A stretch of 64,000 bases of DNA from Paenibacillus phocaeensis (GTDB taxonomy: Bacteria > Bacillota > Bacilli > Paenibacillales > Paenibacillaceae): contig NZ_FCOQ01000026.1 in NCBI RefSeq assembly GCF_900021165.1, positions 1 to 64,000 of the forward strand, given 5' to 3'. The notes beneath the pieces were generated by a model, which was not told the origin of the DNA, ran no database searches, and saw only the letters and a program-made list of their open reading frames with translations. Positions within the stretch are counted from its first letter, which is position 1; each line of letters begins with the position of its first letter. Below are positions 24,278 through 32,718 of this stretch, piece after piece. The position numbers and the translations under genes were made by a program.

Positions 24278-25339
24278 TTATTCATCTCCGAACAGCGCTT
24301 GTTCTTCCTCCAACTCCGCTTCCAAATCGCTGGCGGAAGCCGGAGCTACCGATGTGGTCAGATTGCTGGCTTCGCGGATTTTCGCCTCGATCGTATTCGC
24401 GATTTCCGGATGTTCCTTCAAGAACTGCTTCGCGTTCTCGCGGCCCTGTCCAAGGCGTTCGCCGGCATAGGAATACCAGGCGCCGCTCTTATCCACGATA
24501 TCCAGCTCCGTCCCGATGTCGATAAGGCTGCCTTCTTTGGAAATTCCTTCGCCGTACATAATGTCGATTTCGGCTTGTTTGAAAGGAGGCGCAACCTTGT
24601 TCTTCACAACCTTAACCCGCGTCCGGTTGCCCACCATATCGTTGCCCATCTTAATCGTCTCGACGCGGCGCACGTCCAAACGAACCGTCGAATAGAACTT
24701 CAGCGCGCGTCCGCCCGGCGTCGTTTCCGGGTTGCCAAACATCACGCCAACCTTCTCACGCAACTGGTTGATGAAGATGGCGATCGTCTTCGACTTGCTG
24801 ATCGCCCCAGACAGCTTCCGCAGGGCTTGGGACATCAGGCGGGCCTGCAAGCCGACATGCGAATCCCCCATCTCGCCTTCAATCTCCGCTTTGGGCACCA
24901 GTGCCGCAACGGAGTCAATGACGATGATGTCGACCGCGCCGCTGCGCACGAGCGCCTCGGCAATCTCCAATGCTTGTTCCCCTGTATCCGGCTGGGACAA
25001 CAGGAGTTCATCAATGTTCACGCCCAGCTTGCTGGCGTAAGACGGGTCGAGCGCATGCTCGGCGTCGATAAAGGCAGCTTGTCCGCCGATCTTCTGAACT
25101 TCAGCGATCGCGTGCAGCGCTACCGTCGTTTTACCGGAAGATTCCGGCCCGTAGACTTCGATAATCCGTCCGCGCGGAAGTCCACCGGTACCCAAGGCGA
25201 TATCCAGAGCGATCGATCCGCTTGGAACGATCTCTACCTGCATATGCGTCGATTCTCCCAGCTTCATGATTGAACCTTTACCGAATTGCTTTTCTATTTG
25301 GCGAAGCGCCATCTCCAGCGCTGCTTTACGATCTGACAA
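24278..25339 (-). CDS. recA: Recombinase RecA
   Basis: This 353-residue DNA strand-exchange ATPase also acts as co-protease for LexA. Walker A is GPESSGKT (64-71) and Walker B is around [14 protein letters not shown] (138-151); the L2 region reads [16 protein letters not shown]. The C-terminal tail is acidic ([12 protein letters not shown]). A TTG at 25339 is the start, with AAGGATGTGA upstream. A sigma-A promoter and a LexA-like box lie about 100-150 bp upstream, as expected for SOS control. Confidence 0.98.
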   Translation of the reverse strand: MSDRKAALEMALRQIEKQFGKGSIMKLGESTHMQVEIVPSGSIALDIALGTGGLPRGRIIEVYGPESSGKTTVALHAIAEVQKIGGQAAFIDAEHALDPSYASKLGVNIDELLLSQPDTGEQALEIAEALVRSGAVDIIVIDSVAALVPKAEIEGEMGDSHVGLQARLMSQALRKLSGAISKSKTIAIFINQLREKVGVMFGNPETTPGGRALKFYSTVRLDVRRVETIKMGNDMVGNRTRVKVVKNKVAPPFKQAEIDIMYGEGISKEGSLIDIGTELDIVDKSGAWYSYAGERLGQGRENAKQFLKEHPEIANTIEAKIREASNLTTSVAPASASDLEAELEEEQALFGDE

Positions 25340-25436
25340 TCAGCTCACATCCTTAAATTAGATATCAAACATTGGATACTGAAGTTACTTGATTTCATTA
25401 TGCTTCAAGGGCCATTCGTAACTCTTCTTGTATATC

Positions 25437-25465
25437 ATTGTACCTTGTTTTGGTATGTTTGCCAA
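25437..25465 (-). promoter_or_regulatory. recA: recA sigma-A promoter
   Basis: On the minus strand TTGGCA (25460-25465) and TACAAT (25437-25442) are separated by exactly 17 nt. It lies about 100 nt before the recA start. Confidence 0.75.
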
Positions 25466-25474
25466 GCATTTTTT

Positions 25475-25488
25475 CGAACATACATTCG
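25475..25488. promoter_or_regulatory. LexA (SOS) box of recA
   Basis: CGAACATACATTCG differs from the Firmicutes SOS consensus CGAACRNRYGTTYG at one position (A for G in the second half). It lies 9 bp upstream of the recA -35 box, a place where a repressor can block transcription, as in Bacillus subtilis recA. Confidence 0.7.
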
Positions 25489-25621
25489 CAATTTTTTTCA
25501 GACCTCCAAACCGAGACACTCCCCTCCCAACTCCTGCCTTGCGCAACTCATTTTCACAGCTCCAAAGATGCTGTTTTGTTCGGAAATGCGCTAACTGTAG
25601 TGGAAGAGACACGTTGCATTT

Positions 25622-25802
25622 ATGTTATGTATGAAATTTCATATATATCTCGTCGAGATTAGCTGTAAGAGCCGATTATGTTCGGTTTTTCATGTACATT
25701 TGCTGATTTCGTTCCCTTAGCGCATGATTATATTCGATTTTTCATACATATCGAGTGAATTTGTTCTTTCGAAGCACCATTATATATGATTTTTCGAACA
25801 GA
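25622..25802. repeat. Diverged tandem repeat with 52-bp period, about 3.5 units
   Basis: Units begin near 25622, 25674, 25726 and 25778, each with an ATTATrTTC-like start followed by GATTTTTCAT or a variant and a TCGTT/TTGTTC segment. The second and third units are clearest (GATTATGTTCGGTTTTTCAT against GATTATATTCGATTTTTCAT). The last unit is truncated. No coding or RNA function is recognised. Confidence 0.65.
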
Positions 25803-25925
25803 TCCTGGTCCCGACCTATCCGCACGCTAGTCCGTCCCCACTACTTACACGCCCCCAACTAGTCCACCGATAATCACCGTCCCAACCTGCGTCCATGTAA
25901 GCGTAATTTACTCCTTACTTACCTA

Positions 25926-25961
25926 CTTACTCACCTTCTTACTCACCTTCTTACTCACCTC
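25926..25961. repeat. Three tandem copies of a 12-nt unit
   Basis: CTTACTCACCTT occurs three times in a row (last copy ends in C) inside a pyrimidine-rich, low-complexity stretch. It is probably slippage-derived. Confidence 0.7.
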
Positions 25962-25997
25962 CCCACTCACTCCCCTCCATAATTACTCCAACAACAA

Positions 25998-26041
25998 AAA
26001 AAGAACCGCAGCACAACTGAATCAGTTTGCTACGGTTCTTC
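25998..26041 (-). terminator. Terminator on the cinA side
   Basis: On the minus strand AAGAACCGTAGC pairs with GCTGCGGTTCTT (one mismatch), with AACTGA/TCAGTT as an inner stem, and is followed by seven T. It is about 205 nt past the cinA stop. Confidence 0.85.
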
Positions 26042-26246
26042 CGTGCCTTCATTATATGTCATATTCTTCCATGGTGCAAGAGCCTGCGAAAGGATGATTC
26101 ATGCGGAAGCATGTTGCCGAGGAGCCTTCCCTTAATTCGATCTCATACTCCGTCCCCCTCATCTCTGATCGAAAGGGATAAAGATCAAAAGGAGCCCCGC
26201 GAACAAGGAAAAAAGAAAAAAGAAAAAGCTCACACCGATGGCGCCG

Positions 26247-27497
26247 TTATCCCTGCAACTCCCGCCACAATCGATACAAGAGCGACTTCGCCGCGCGCAG
26301 CCGGATCATCTCGCGATTGCCCTTAAGGTTCAGCTCAAAGACGCGGGTGTCCGCCCCCCGGCGCGAGATCGCGATGTACACCAGGCCGACCGGCTTGCGT
26401 TCGGAATGGGCCGGACCCGCCACGCCGGTGATCGACAGACCGAAATCCGTCCCTACGGTCAGACGCACTTGCTCCGCCAGCACCTTGGCCGTTTCCGCGC
26501 TGACCGCGCCCGGCGCGCCATCGCCTTCCAGCAGGTCATGCGGCACGTTGAGCAGCTTCTCCTTCATCTCATTCGAGTAGCACACGATCCCTCCGGCGAA
26601 CACGGCCGAACTGCCGGGCAGCGCTGTGAACATCTCCATGAGCAGGCCGCCGGTGCAGCTTTCGGCCACGCTCAGCGTTAGGCCGCGGGAAGCCATCCCG
26701 TCGAGAATCGTCTTCTCGATCGGCTCATCTACATTGGCGTATAAGTGCTCCGGCAGCCGCGAGGCGATCTCGCGCTCCATCGCATCCAACTTCACCGCCG
26801 CCTCCTGCTCGCTCGCCGCCTTAGTGGATATCCGAATGGTCACTTCGCCTTCCTTCGCGTAAGGAGCAACGGTAGGATCGTTTTGAGCTTGAATCAGATC
26901 CAGCAGTTTCGTCTCCAGCGCCGATTCGCCAATCCCTGCAAACTTCAGCATCCGCGAATAGATGGGCATCTCGCCGGTCAGCACATGCTCCAGTATCCAA
27001 GGCTTGGCCTGGCGCTCGAACATCGGCTTCATTTCCTTCGGCGGTCCAGGTAACACAATATAAAACTTGCCGTCTACAGACAGCGCATTGCCCACCGCCA
27101 GTCCCGTTTCATTCGGAAGCGGCGTGCCTCCCTCAATTGCCAGCGCCTGACGGCGGTTGTTCTCCGTCATCGGGACCCCGCGTCCCTGAAAGAAACGGTC
27201 GACGTTCGCCATCGCATCCGGATCGATGTAGAGCGAGCGGCCCAGCACCGCTGCCAGCGCGTCCTTGGTCAGATCGTCCTGCGTCGGCCCGATCCCGCCG
27301 GTAAAGATCAATACATCCGCCCGCCCCGAAGCCGTTCTCACCGCTTCCGCCAGCCGGTTCCTATTATCGCCGACCACCGTTTGGAAATACACGTCGATTC
27401 CCAACGCGGCAAGCTCCTGCGCTAAGTACTGCGCATTGGTATTCACGATCTGGCCGAGCAGCAACTCTGTGCCGACCGCGATAATTTCCGCTTTCAC
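26247..27497 (-). CDS. cinA: Competence/damage-inducible protein A (CinA)
   Basis: This 416-residue protein has an N-terminal MoaB/MogA-like COG1058 domain (VGTELLLGQIVNTNAQYLA at the start, IFTGGIGPTQDDLTKDAL near 65) and a C-terminal PncC-like nicotinamide mononucleotide deamidase domain (VAESCTGGLLMEMF near 275, ITGVAGP near 375). The second domain converts NMN to NaMN, which connects it to NAD recycling; the first is an ADP-ribose or CoA-type pyrophosphatase in characterised homologues. The start is GTG 27497 after AAGGAGG. It lies upstream of recA in the same direction. Confidence 0.96.
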   Translation of the reverse strand: MKAEIIAVGTELLLGQIVNTNAQYLAQELAALGIDVYFQTVVGDNRNRLAEAVRTASGRADVLIFTGGIGPTQDDLTKDALAAVLGRSLYIDPDAMANVDRFFQGRGVPMTENNRRQALAIEGGTPLPNETGLAVGNALSVDGKFYIVLPGPPKEMKPMFERQAKPWILEHVLTGEMPIYSRMLKFAGIGESALETKLLDLIQAQNDPTVAPYAKEGEVTIRISTKAASEQEAAVKLDAMEREIASRLPEHLYANVDEPIEKTILDGMASRGLTLSVAESCTGGLLMEMFTALPGSSAVFAGGIVCYSNEMKEKLLNVPHDLLEGDGAPGAVSAETAKVLAEQVRLTVGTDFGLSITGVAGPAHSERKPVGLVYIAISRRGADTRVFELNLKGNREMIRLRAAKSLLYRLWRELQG

Positions 27498-27544
27498 TTT
27501 TTGCAGCCTCCTTCAAGATTTCCGTCCAACCATCCAACCTCAGT

Positions 27545-28132
27545 TTATGCTTTGGAAAAAGAAAGCACGCTCTTATTCTTAACGAAATAATCGATACCCG
27601 AATACAACGTGATCACCGCCGCCAGCCACATTGCGACATCATCAAACGGGAACGACAGCCATTCGAACGGAAAATTGTTCAGCAGCAGCGCCGAAATAGC
27701 GATGATCTGCGTGATCGTCTTCGCTTTGCCCCACTTGCTGGCCGCGATCACGGAGCCTTCCAGAAGGGCGACTTCTCGCAAGCCGGTCACGGCAAACTCG
27801 CGGGCGATAATGATCACCGCGATCCAGGCATCACATTTGCCCAAAGCCACAAGACCGATCAATACCGTACCGACAAGCAGCTTATCGGCAAGCGGATCCA
27901 GCAGTTTGCCTAAATTGGTAACCAGGTTATATTTACGGGCGATATAACCATCAATTCCATCGGTGCTGGCAGCGACGATAAACAACACCGCCGCAATCAA
28001 TTGATTGACAGGCAGCGAGTATGCGCCAAGCGTAAGCTCATGGGACAGCCATCCGGCATCCACTAATAAGAAGACCAGCATCACCGGAATCATAAAAATA
28101 CGGGTTAACGTGATACGGTTGGGCAAATTCAC
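27545..28132 (-). CDS. pgsA: CDP-diacylglycerol--glycerol-3-phosphate 3-phosphatidyltransferase
   Basis: This 195-residue integral membrane enzyme makes phosphatidylglycerol phosphate, the committed step to phosphatidylglycerol. The CDP-alcohol phosphotransferase motif DG-x2-AR-x8-G-x3-D-x3-D is visible as DGIDGYIARKYN...LGKLLDPLADKLL (about 57-85). Four to five hydrophobic segments are present. The GTG start at 28132 overlaps the rimO stop (GTGA) and has GGGGAGG 7 nt upstream. Confidence 0.95.
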   Translation of the reverse strand: MNLPNRITLTRIFMIPVMLVFLLVDAGWLSHELTLGAYSLPVNQLIAAVLFIVAASTDGIDGYIARKYNLVTNLGKLLDPLADKLLVGTVLIGLVALGKCDAWIAVIIIAREFAVTGLREVALLEGSVIAASKWGKAKTITQIIAISALLLNNFPFEWLSFPFDDVAMWLAAVITLYSGIDYFVKNKSVLSFSKA

Positions 28133-29457
28133 AGGACAGCCTCCCCGGATAAATCATAGTCAAAAGCATGCGTAATCCGCACTTTAGTTATTTCTCCAAG
28201 CCCGACGGGGCAATTCGTGACATAGACCTCGCCGTCGATTTCCGGGGCATCGAATTGCGAGCGCCCCACATAGACATCGCTGCGCCCGTCATATCGTTCA
28301 ATCAGCACGTCCAAGACCTGGCCGATGTACTTGCCGCTGTTCGCATTGGCAACCTCCCGCTGAATCTCCATCAGCGTGTTGGCCCGCCATTCTTTCACAT
28401 CCTCGTCAACCTGGTCCGACAAACGCGATGCCGGCGTATCCTCTTCCTTGGAATAGGTAAATACCCCCAGCCGGTCAAACTTCAATTCCCGCACAAACTC
28501 GCATAACCGCTCGAAATCCTCCTCCGTCTCTCCTGGAAACCCGACGATCAGGGAAGTGCGCAGCGAAACGTTAGGAACTCGTGCCCGAATCTTGGCAACG
28601 AGCTCGCGAATGTCGCGGTTTCTGCCCGGACGGCGCATGCGCTTCAGAATGGCGTCCTCACTGTGCTGCAGCGGCATATCCACATATTTGCAAATTTTCG
28701 GGTTGGTCGCCATCATCTCGATCAGCTCGTCGGTAAAAAAGCCCGGATAAGCATAATGCAATCGCACCCATTCAATTCCTTCCACCTGGCTGACCCGGTC
28801 CATCAGCTCGGCCAGTTTAAACTCCCCATAAAGGTCGGTTCCATAATTTGTGGAGTCCTGCGCGATCAGACTGATCTCTTTCACGCCTTGGGCCGCCATG
28901 CTCCGCACTTCCTCCAGAACCGATTCCATCGAGCGGCTGCGGAACTTTCCGCGCATGATCGGAATGCTGCAAAAGGTACAGTTGTTATCGCATCCCTCAG
29001 CGATTTTCACATAAGTCGTGTACCTGGCCGTGGACAGCTTGCGTGGCAGGGCCTGCTCATAATTAAAGACAGGATTGCCAACCAGCGCCGGCTTCTTGCC
29101 TTTGAGCGCTTCGTCGACGATCCGGTTAATATGGTGAAAATCCCCCGTACCAACGATCCCGTCGATCTCCGGCATTTCCTCCATTAAAGTTTGCTTATAT
29201 CGCTGCGTCAAACATCCGGAAACGATCAGCGCCTTCAGCCGCCCGCTTTCCTTCAGATCGGCGAGCTCCAGAATCGTGTTGACCGACTCTTCCTTGGCCG
29301 CATCGATAAACCCGCAGGTGTTGACGATAATGACGGTTGCATCCTCGCGATTATCCACCAAAGAATAGCCGCGCTGATCAATCAGGCCCGACATAATTTC
29401 CGAGTCCACCAGATTTTTCTCGCAGCCGAGCGTCACGATTTTTACCTTTTCAGTCAT
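28129..29457 (-). CDS. rimO: Ribosomal protein S12 methylthiotransferase
   Basis: This 442-residue radical-SAM methylthiotransferase modifies the conserved Asp of ribosomal protein S12. N-terminal cluster cysteines are Cys12 (TLGCEKN), Cys48 (NTCGF) and Cys82 (SGCL). The radical-SAM motif is Cys156/160/163 (EGCDNNCTFC). A C-terminal TRAM domain follows. The DLSGEAVL tail and LGCEKNLVDSE start distinguish it from MiaB, which is encoded separately at 3990. It is translationally coupled to pgsA. Confidence 0.97.
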   Translation of the reverse strand: MTEKVKIVTLGCEKNLVDSEIMSGLIDQRGYSLVDNREDATVIIVNTCGFIDAAKEESVNTILELADLKESGRLKALIVSGCLTQRYKQTLMEEMPEIDGIVGTGDFHHINRIVDEALKGKKPALVGNPVFNYEQALPRKLSTARYTTYVKIAEGCDNNCTFCSIPIMRGKFRSRSMESVLEEVRSMAAQGVKEISLIAQDSTNYGTDLYGEFKLAELMDRVSQVEGIEWVRLHYAYPGFFTDELIEMMATNPKICKYVDMPLQHSEDAILKRMRRPGRNRDIRELVAKIRARVPNVSLRTSLIVGFPGETEEDFERLCEFVRELKFDRLGVFTYSKEEDTPASRLSDQVDEDVKEWRANTLMEIQREVANANSGKYIGQVLDVLIERYDGRSDVYVGRSQFDAPEIDGEVYVTNCPVGLGEITKVRITHAFDYDLSGEAVL

Positions 29458-29559
29458 GAACCATTTCCCCCATCGTTGAAAGCCAGAATTCCCGTCATAC
29501 TAAGGATTGAACAACCTATACAAGTATAATATTCCAGAACCGATGCTGTCAAAAATATG

Positions 29560-29599
29560 AAAATGGCCTCCGCAGTTGGAGAATACCGCTGGAGACCGT
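29560..29599 (-). terminator. Terminator downstream of yajQ
   Basis: On the minus strand GGTCTCCAGCGG can pair with CTGCGGAGGCC (imperfect), followed by ATTTTC. It starts 5 nt past the yajQ stop. Confidence 0.6.
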
Positions 29600-29604
29600 T
29601 CGCT

Positions 29605-30096
29605 TTATTTGAAATTGGTGAACTGCAAATCCACCGTCAAATCCGCTTTGCGCAGCATCTGCATAATTTCTTGCAAGTCGTCTCTGCTCTTGCCGGTGAC
29701 GCGAATTTGATCGCCTTGAATCTGGCTCTTGACCTTCAGCTTGGAGTCGCGGATCAGCACGTTGATTTTCTTGGCATTCTCTTGGTCAATTCCCTGCTTC
29801 AGGTTAATCCGTTGCCGCACCGTGCCCAGCGAGGCCGGTTCCACCTTGCCGTAATCGAGGTTCTTGATCGGCAAACCGCGCTTGATCATCTTCGATTGCA
29901 GGATGTCGATAACGGCACCGAGCTTGTACTCATCATCAGAAAGGATCACGAGCACGTCCTTTTCCAGCTTAAGCTCACTTTTGCTTCCTTTGAAATCGAA
30001 ACGATTCGCAATTTCCCGTTCCGTCTGATCGATTGCGTTGGTCAATTCCTGCATGTCCATTTTTGAAACGATGTCGAAAGAATTTTCCGAAGCCAT
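29605..30096 (-). CDS. yajQ: YajQ-family nucleotide-binding protein
   Basis: This 163-residue cytoplasmic protein is a full YajQ (UPF0234) member with two ferredoxin-like halves ([20 protein letters not shown] at the start, [16 protein letters not shown] near the end). Some homologues bind cyclic di-GMP, others bind tRNA or nucleotides, so the role here is open. It is called YitK in Bacillus subtilis. ATG 30096 has AAAGGAATG upstream. It stands alone between two terminators. Confidence 0.93.
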   Translation of the reverse strand: MASENSFDIVSKMDMQELTNAIDQTEREIANRFDFKGSKSELKLEKDVLVILSDDEYKLGAVIDILQSKMIKRGLPIKNLDYGKVEPASLGTVRQRINLKQGIDQENAKKINVLIRDSKLKVKSQIQGDQIRVTGKSRDDLQEIMQMLRKADLTVDLQFTNFK

Positions 30097-30198
30097 AAGT
30101 CACATTCCTTTCTCGGTTTCCAATCTTTTCTTCTTTCAATTATATGTAAAAAAATTCGCAAAGTCGAGCCTGGGTGGCCGCCGCCCTCCCCGCACAGC

Positions 30199-30239
30199 CA
30201 AAAAAGCGCCGTTAGACCTGAACGGTCAACCGCGCTTTT
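30199..30239 (-). terminator. Terminator downstream of the rodZ-like gene
   Basis: On the minus strand AAAGCGCGGTTGACC pairs with GGTCTAACGGCGCTTT (two mismatches) around a short loop, followed by TTTTTT. It is about 42 nt past the stop of the RodZ-like gene. Confidence 0.85.
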
Positions 30240-30281
30240 ATTAAGCGAATAAGCTGCGAGCCTAACACCTCCGCCTATCCG

Positions 30282-31322
30282 TCACTCTGTCGTTGTCGGT
30301 GTTTCATGATTGTCAACACCGGTGTTGCCGGCATTGCCGCCTTCCGTATCGGTATTTCCTGGCGTACCGCCTGTACCATCGTCCAGACTCAGGAAGAATC
30401 GGGACGTCGTCTTGCCGTCCTCGATCGGCTGCTCCGCCACGGAAATTGCGGTTTTCGGTGAATTCCCCGACAAGATGTACAAGCCCTCCGGAGCAATATC
30501 ATACGTCAGTACGTCACCGTCTTGGGTTTTCCCGAAATACAGCTTCTCCCCGCTCTTGCTGCCTTTGCGCACTTCTACCCAGCTTTCGCCGCTGGCCGTG
30601 ATAACCACCTGTACCGGCTGGGCTCCGGGGTTTTGAATCTTGAACTTCGTTGTACTGCCTTCCTTACCGTCTGGGACAACCGTTATCTTCTGCTCGCCGG
30701 TCTCGTCCGGAGTTTCATTGCCTGTGTTCCCCGCATTGGTGCCGTTATTGCTCCCTGGATCCGTTGCGTTATTCGTTCCGTTCGCAGCGCCATTGTTTCC
30801 GCCAACGGCATCGCCGCCAGTGCCAGCCCCGTTCCCCGCATTCGTGCCATTGGGATTCGCATCGGTTGGCGTTTTGCCCTGGGTGACCGGCGTAGGATCA
30901 GGCTCTTTGTTTCCTTCGGCTTGATCTTTGTTGTTGCCCCAAACCGAGAAATACATATAAATAACGATTAAAATCAGCACCGCAAACGACCACATCAGCG
31001 TCGTGGACAGCCATTTCGAGTTGCGCTCATTGTGCTGCCGGCTGCGGCGTTTCTGGATCACCGGCTCCATCGTAGGTTCCGGAGCTGTAGAAGGCACGTT
31101 TTGCCGATGTTCGGCAAGCAGTTCGTCCGCGTCCAAGCCAACGGTTTCCGCATACGTCTTGATAAAAGCCCGAACATAGAAGCTTCCAGGCAGAACCTTA
31201 TAATCCCCCATTTCGATGGCTTCCAAATATCGTTTGCGAATCTTCGTCATTTCCTGTACATCATCCAGCGACAAACCTCTGGCAAGGCGGGCTTCCCTTA
31301 ACTGCTGGCCCAAATCCGACAC
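30282..31322 (-). CDS. rodZ: RodZ-like helix-turn-helix membrane protein (YmfM)
   Basis: This protein of about 346 residues has an N-terminal HTH_25 domain (LREARLARGLSLDDVQEMTKI split at the turn, about 7-70), a single transmembrane segment (about 110-130, MWSFAVLILIVIYMYF), and a Gly/Asn/Thr-rich low-complexity linker (about 140-215). A C-terminal DUF4115 beta domain follows (VVITASGESWVEVRKGSKSG, about 245). This is the RodZ/YmfM layout: a morphogenetic protein linking the MreB cytoskeleton to wall synthesis. GTG 31322 has AGGAGG 8 nt upstream; ATG three codons before would be too close to it. Confidence 0.9.
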   Translation of the reverse strand: MSDLGQQLREARLARGLSLDDVQEMTKIRKRYLEAIEMGDYKVLPGSFYVRAFIKTYAETVGLDADELLAEHRQNVPSTAPEPTMEPVIQKRRSRQHNERNSKWLSTTLMWSFAVLILIVIYMYFSVWGNNKDQAEGNKEPDPTPVTQGKTPTDANPNGTNAGNGAGTGGDAVGGNNGAANGTNNATDPGSNNGTNAGNTGNETPDETGEQKITVVPDGKEGSTTKFKIQNPGAQPVQVVITASGESWVEVRKGSKSGEKLYFGKTQDGDVLTYDIAPEGLYILSGNSPKTAISVAEQPIEDGKTTSRFFLSLDDGTGGTPGNTDTEGGNAGNTGVDNHETPTTTE

Positions 31323-31363
31323 GACCATCACCTCCTGCTATGATTGAATTATGCGGCAAATCA

Positions 31364-32131
31364 TTATAGATCGTCCGTATAAATTGTCGTGAACGTATCG
31401 TAAACGATTTGCTCCTCCGGATTGTTACGCAATTCAATAATAATGTCAAAATTGTCATAACTGTATTCGGACTCCTTAACGAACACATCCGGATGTTCTA
31501 TGACCTTGGTCGAAGGCATGGACATCAGCTCCTGTAAGAGCTGATGATGCTTTTCATTGGAACGTAACGTACTGATGATACCATCAATAATAAACACATT
31601 GTGCGGATCCATTTCGTTCTCCGACAACTGGCTGCGAACGGTTTGGCGCAAGAGCGTGGAAGATACGAACGTCCACCGCTTCATCGCGCAGACGCTGCCG
31701 GCGATGATCGATTCCGTCTTGCCAACGCGCGGCATTCCTCTGAGGCCGATCACTTGATGTCCTTCCCGCTTAAACACCTCACCGAGAAAATCAACCAGAA
31801 TCCCCAGCTCATCCCGCGTAAACCGAAACGTCTTGCGGTCGTCCGAATCCCGGTCGATGTAGCGGCCATGGCGTATCGCCAACAGGTCGACAAGCCGTGG
31901 ATTGCGTAAAGCCGTCACCGTGATGCTGTCCACCTTGTTCAGCAATTGGCTGACTTGGTCGATTTTTCCATCATCATCCGTTTCCAGAAGTAGTCCTCGA
32001 GTCTTGCCTTCAACACCGTTGATCGTCAAAATATTGATCTCCAGCATCCCCAGCATTGAAGCGATATCCCCCAAAAGTCCTGGACGATTTTTATGTATTT
32101 TGTACTCCAGATACCATTGTTTCTCTTCCAT
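31364..32131 (-). CDS. ymfK: YmfK-type protein: ACT domain plus DUF3388
   Basis: This protein of about 255 residues begins with an ACT-like domain (WYLEYKIHKNRPGLLGDIAS, about 5-75) and continues as DUF3388. The second part contains GMPRVGKT (about 135-142), an exact GxxxxGKT phosphate-binding loop, and VFIIDGIIS (about 190) that could serve as a Walker B strand. Function is unknown in Bacillus; the sequence suggests a ligand-sensing nucleotide-binding protein. I prefer ATG 32131 (after GAAGGTG) to the upstream ATGs at 32164 and 32149. It lies in the standard ymf gene order upstream of the RodZ-like gene. Confidence 0.85.
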   Translation of the reverse strand: MEEKQWYLEYKIHKNRPGLLGDIASMLGMLEINILTINGVEGKTRGLLLETDDDGKIDQVSQLLNKVDSITVTALRNPRLVDLLAIRHGRYIDRDSDDRKTFRFTRDELGILVDFLGEVFKREGHQVIGLRGMPRVGKTESIIAGSVCAMKRWTFVSSTLLRQTVRSQLSENEMDPHNVFIIDGIISTLRSNEKHHQLLQELMSMPSTKVIEHPDVFVKESEYSYDNFDIIIELRNNPEEQIVYDTFTTIYTDDL

Positions 32132-32305
32132 CCCAGACACCTTCTCCATATCCTCATGCACCATTCGACAAAATAGGCCTTAATTCCTGCTAATTTTCAA
32201 AAACAATTTCCAAAACATTTCTTACCAATATTGAAATTACATGTTCATATGTGTTTTATGATATATAAAATGAAAATGAAAGGCAAGCGGGTGGAAAAAA
32301 TGGGG

Positions 32306-32332
32306 GAAAAGCTCCCGGAACGGGAGCTTTTC
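32306..32332 (-). terminator. Terminator between ymfJ and ymfK
   Basis: AAAAGCTCCC pairs with GGGAGCTTTT around GTTCC on the minus strand, followed by CCCCC rather than a long T-run. The T residues are within the stem, so termination may be partial. Confidence 0.7.
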
Positions 32333-32342
32333 AAGTGCCAAA

Positions 32343-32597
32343 CTATGCGTTTTTCCGGGCCAACTTCACCATCAAACGTGCGATGGTTTTCCGCTCTTCC
32401 TCGCTACCGACATCCCAAATTTCTTTGAGGGCGCGGTTGGATTCGTTTTGCGGATCGACCTTGTCGTCCAGAAAGCCGCCGATTTCATAAGCAAGGTTGG
32501 CAATTGCCTCTTCGCTGAAGCCGGCTTTTTCCGCATGCTCGACGCGTTCACCCAGGAATTTCTTCCATGTATCAAAATTTTTGAGTACCGTTGACAT
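32343..32597 (-). CDS. ymfJ: DUF3243 protein (YmfJ)
   Basis: This 84-residue all-helical cytoplasmic protein (STVLKNFDTWKKFLGERVEH at the start, IGGFLDDKVDPQNESNRALKE in the middle) matches the DUF3243/YmfJ family, found only in Firmicutes. ATG 32597 has AAGGAGG upstream. It follows ymfI in the standard order. Function is unknown. Confidence 0.9.
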   Translation of the reverse strand: MSTVLKNFDTWKKFLGERVEHAEKAGFSEEAIANLAYEIGGFLDDKVDPQNESNRALKEIWDVGSEEERKTIARLMVKLARKNA

Positions 32598-32718
32598 GAT
32601 TAAATCCTCCTTCGCTTGGCGATTTAAAATCAACAGTCGTAATATGCGAAAATCCCGGGGGTTTTATGCGCAAGCTGCAGCCGGCGGCTTACAGCAAAAC
32701 CTGTGCAATAAGGGACGA

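Larger units (their letters stand above)
25340..26246. other. Long intergenic region between recA and cinA
   Basis: This 907-bp region between two genes that are often adjacent in Firmicutes holds no convincing gene. Listed separately are the recA promoter and LexA-like box, a 52-bp-period repeat array (25622-25802), a 12-nt tandem repeat (25926-25961) and the cinA-side terminator (25998-26041). Sequence from 26045 to 26246 shows only T-rich minus-strand runs just past the cinA stop. Confidence 0.6.
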
